Below are positions 5,307 through 7,295 of a stretch of DNA of 7,295 bases, piece by piece. The position numbers and the translations under genes are program-made. Within the stretch, counting starts at the first letter, position 1, and every line of letters starts with the position of its first letter. Source of the DNA: Candidatus Symbiothrix sp. (GTDB lineage: Bacteria; Bacteroidota; Bacteroidia; Bacteroidales; Azobacteroidaceae); the NCBI GenBank assembly GCA_031270525.1, contig JAISXN010000049.1, positions 1 to 7,295 on the forward strand, in the 5' to 3' direction. The notes below the pieces were generated by a model. It was not told the DNA's origin, made no database searches, and worked only from the letters and a program-made list of their open reading frames with translations.

Positions 5307-7133
5307 ATGATGAACATCCAGGAATTAATACAAAAAGCGATCTCGGACTTATACGATCAGAAAGTAGAAACATCCCAAATCCAATTGCAAAAAACGAAAA
5401 AAGAATTTAAAGGTCATATCACCTTGGTCGTCTTTCCCTTATTGAAAATTTCCAGGAAAAATCCGGAACAGACGGCTCAGGAAATCGGAAACCATCTCAC
5501 CGGAAAAGAATCTTTTATTTCCGGATTTAATGTAATCAAAGGCTTTTTGAATCTTACAATCGCTCCCGCCTATTGGATTGGTTTGTTAAACGAAATAAAC
5601 GAAACGCCGGAATACGGAACAAAAAAAGCCGGAGAAAACGCACCTTTGGTTATGATTGAATATTCATCTCCAAATACCAATAAACCCCTGCATTTGGGAC
5701 ACATACGAAATAATTTATTGGGTTACAGCCTTTCGGAAATCATGAAAGCCAACGGCTACAAGGTGGTGAAAACCAATATTGTAAACGATCGTGGAATCCA
5801 TATCTGCAAATCCATGCTGGCCTGGCAAAAATGGGGAAACGGCGAAACGCCCGAATCTTCAGGCAAAAAAGGCGACCATTTGATTGGCGATTACTACGTG
5901 AAATTCGACAAGGAATATAAAAAGGAACTGTCCGAATTGCAATCCACCGGCCTGTCGCAGAAAGAAGCCGAAGAAAAATCCGTATTGATGGCCGAAGCCC
6001 GCGAAATGCTCCGCCAATGGGAAGCCGGAGACCTAGAAACCATTGCCCTCTGGGAAATGATGAACACTTGGGTTTACGCCGGTTTCGACGAAACTTACAA
6101 AGCCCTCGGCGTTGATTTCGATAAAATTTACTACGAATCGCAAACTTACACGGAAGGAAAACGCGAAGTCGAAAGAGGCCTTCAAAAAGGTATTTTCTAC
6201 CGAAAAGAAGACGGTTCCGTCTGGGCAGACCTGACCGTCGACGGCTTAGACGAAAAATTGTTACTAAGAGCCGATGGCACTTCCGTTTACATGACGCAGG
6301 ACATTGGAACAGCCAAACTCCGTTTTGACGATTATCCAATTGATAAAATGATTTATGTCGTTGGAAATGAACAGAATTATCATTTTCAAGTACTTTCTAT
6401 TCTTTTGGACAAATTAGGTTTTGAATTTGGAAAAGGTCTGGTACATTTCTCCTACGGCATGGTTGAACTCCCCGAAGGAAAAATGAAATCCCGCGAAGGT
6501 ACGGTCGTTGACGCCGATGATCTGATCGAAGAAATGATTAATACTGCCAAAGAAACCTCCAAGGAACTGGGAAAATTAGACGGTTGTTCCGAAGAAGAAA
6601 CGGATAAAATAACCCGCATCATCGGCTCAGGGGCATTGAAATACTTTATATTAAAGGTAGATCCTCGCAAAAATATGGTGTTCAATCCCAAAGAATCCAT
6701 TGATTTCAATGGAAACACAGGCTCTTTCATCCAATACACCTACGCGCGTATCCAATCCGTATTGCGAAAATCAAAAGAGATGACCGTCTCTCAGCAACCT
6801 ATGCCCGGCATAAGCTCTGCCGAGCCTGACAGCGAAGCTCCGGCTTTGCAGACACAAACGATTCTCTCTGAAAAAGAAGAAACCCTCATCCAGCTCCTAT
6901 CCGACTTCCCATCAATCGTAAAAGAAGCCGCCGAAAATTTCAGCCCGGCCGTAATTGCCAATTACATCTACGATTTAGTAAAAGAATACAATCAATTTTA
7001 CCACGATTTTTCCATCCTGAGAGAAGAAAACGAAGAACTCAAAAAGTTCCGCTTGGTTCTATCTCAAAACGTCGGAAAAGTAATAAAAACCGGTTTCGGT
7101 TTATTGGGAATTGACGTGCCCGAAAGAATGTAA
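5307..7133 (+). CDS. argS: Arginyl-tRNA synthetase
   Basis: Class I synthetase charging tRNA-Arg with arginine at the expense of ATP, in the cytosol. The 608 residues cover all expected domains. The N-terminal additional domain (about 5-90), which contacts the tRNA D-loop in known structures, ends in KGFLNLTI. The Rossmann catalytic core has SSPNTNKPLHLGHIRNN with the HIGH-type HLGH at 129-132. NDRGIHICKSMLAW (160-173), DGTSVYMTQDIGTA (323-336) and VVGNEQNYHFQVL (351-363) are core motifs, and GKMKSREG (391-398) is the KMSKS-type loop. The DALR anticodon-binding domain (about 475-608) ends LLGIDVPERM, as in complete ArgRS proteins. A polar, Pro/Ser/Glu-rich linker at about 491-520 lies between the first and later helices of that domain. 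ATG codons at 5307 and 5310 are both possible starts; the promoter does not choose between them. It is transcribed on its own, and no convincing terminator follows within the window. Confidence 0.97.
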   Translation: MMNIQELIQKAISDLYDQKVETSQIQLQKTKKEFKGHITLVVFPLLKISRKNPEQTAQEIGNHLTGKESFISGFNVIKGFLNLTIAPAYWIGLLNEINETPEYGTKKAGENAPLVMIEYSSPNTNKPLHLGHIRNNLLGYSLSEIMKANGYKVVKTNIVNDRGIHICKSMLAWQKWGNGETPESSGKKGDHLIGDYYVKFDKEYKKELSELQSTGLSQKEAEEKSVLMAEAREMLRQWEAGDLETIALWEMMNTWVYAGFDETYKALGVDFDKIYYESQTYTEGKREVERGLQKGIFYRKEDGSVWADLTVDGLDEKLLLRADGTSVYMTQDIGTAKLRFDDYPIDKMIYVVGNEQNYHFQVLSILLDKLGFEFGKGLVHFSYGMVELPEGKMKSREGTVVDADDLIEEMINTAKETSKELGKLDGCSEEETDKITRIIGSGALKYFILKVDPRKNMVFNPKESIDFNGNTGSFIQYTYARIQSVLRKSKEMTVSQQPMPGISSAEPDSEAPALQTQTILSEKEETLIQLLSDFPSIVKEAAENFSPAVIANYIYDLVKEYNQFYHDFSILREENEELKKFRLVLSQNVGKVIKTGFGLLGIDVPERM

Positions 7134-7222
7134 ACTTAGTAGATCCCGTAATCCGCAACTAAAAATATTTCATTACGAGTCAAACGCTTATTCCATTTTC
7201 CGAAATATTTTTTCAAAATAAG

Positions 7223-7253
7223 TTTGTCAAATAGAAAAAAGGTTGTACCTTTG
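7223..7253 (+). promoter_or_regulatory. Strong consensus promoter for a gene beyond the right edge
   Basis: TTTG at 7223-7226 and TACCTTTG at 7246-7253, with a 19-bp spacer, match both Bacteroidetes promoter elements exactly. The start of transcription would be near 7258-7262. The remaining 30-odd bases contain only ATGATATAA, a start followed at once by a stop, so the product starts outside the window. Promoters of this near-perfect kind often precede tRNA, rRNA or ribosomal protein genes, but nothing here shows which. Confidence 0.75.
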
Positions 7254-7258
7254 CAACC
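7241..7258. repeat. Inverted repeat framing the -7 box
   Basis: GGTTG (7241-7245) and CAACC (7254-7258) are perfect 5-bp arms, and the 8 bases between them are exactly the -7 box TACCTTTG. The symmetry does not extend further outward. Arms this short could be chance. Confidence 0.5.
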
Positions 7259-7295
7259 GCTTTCCGAAAAAATGATATAAAAAACTGCGGCAAGC

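Noticed and set aside
5740..6339. 199-codon open frame on the minus strand inside argS
   Set aside because: It runs antisense to a fully conserved ArgRS core, is very rich in Arg, Cys and Phe, and resembles no family; it is a by-product of argS codon use.
7147..7177. Possible argS terminator: CGTAAT and ATTACG, 6-bp arms
   Set aside because: The stem is short, the loop is 19 nt and no T-tract follows the second arm, so it is not supported as a terminator.
7254..7295. Start of a tRNA or small protein gene at the right edge
   Set aside because: The remaining bases are too few to show a tRNA arm, and the only ATG is followed by a stop after one codon.

Overview
The window looks like a piece of a Bacteroidetes chromosome, most likely Bacteroidales. 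Three things point there. The DNA is AT-rich with no clear Shine-Dalgarno sequences. The Bacteroidetes promoter -7 box (TAnnTTTG) recurs in front of genes, in the best cases with a -33 TTTG. The proteins, notably ArgRS with its NDRGIHICKSMLAW segment and the PDG-type alkaline phosphatase, read like Bacteroidales versions. The species cannot be named from the sequence.

Layout, left to right. Positions 1-562 (minus) hold a Uma2/DUF820-type PD-(D/E)XK protein whose C-terminus runs off the left edge. It lies 15 bp downstream of 578-2248 (minus), a secreted alkaline phosphatase with a large insertion and a C-terminal extension; the two are probably co-transcribed. A 203-bp divergent intergenic region (2249-2451) separates these from 2452-3552 (plus), an exported Amidase_3-type N-acetylmuramoyl-L-alanine amidase with a degenerate LysM-like N-terminus. 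The amidase converges, with a 15-bp gap, on 3568-4743 (minus), a MalY/PatB-type PLP-dependent C-S lyase. A second divergent region (4744-4946) drives that gene and 4947-5210 (plus), an HU-family nucleoid protein. HU is followed by a 19-bp palindrome and a strong intrinsic terminator, and the promoter of 5307-7133 (plus, argS) overlaps that terminator. The right edge carries a very good promoter (7223-7253) whose target lies beyond the window.

The genes are mostly independent housekeeping functions: phosphate scavenging and cell-wall hydrolysis in the envelope, sulfur amino-acid metabolism, nucleoid architecture and translation. They do not form one pathway. I found no CRISPR array, insertion sequence, phage gene, rRNA or complete tRNA, and nothing that convincingly forms a new multi-gene system. 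The most useful second looks are the phosphatase insertion and extension, the divergent amidase, the compact HU terminator/argS promoter junction, and the promoter at the right edge with its -7 box between inverted-repeat arms.
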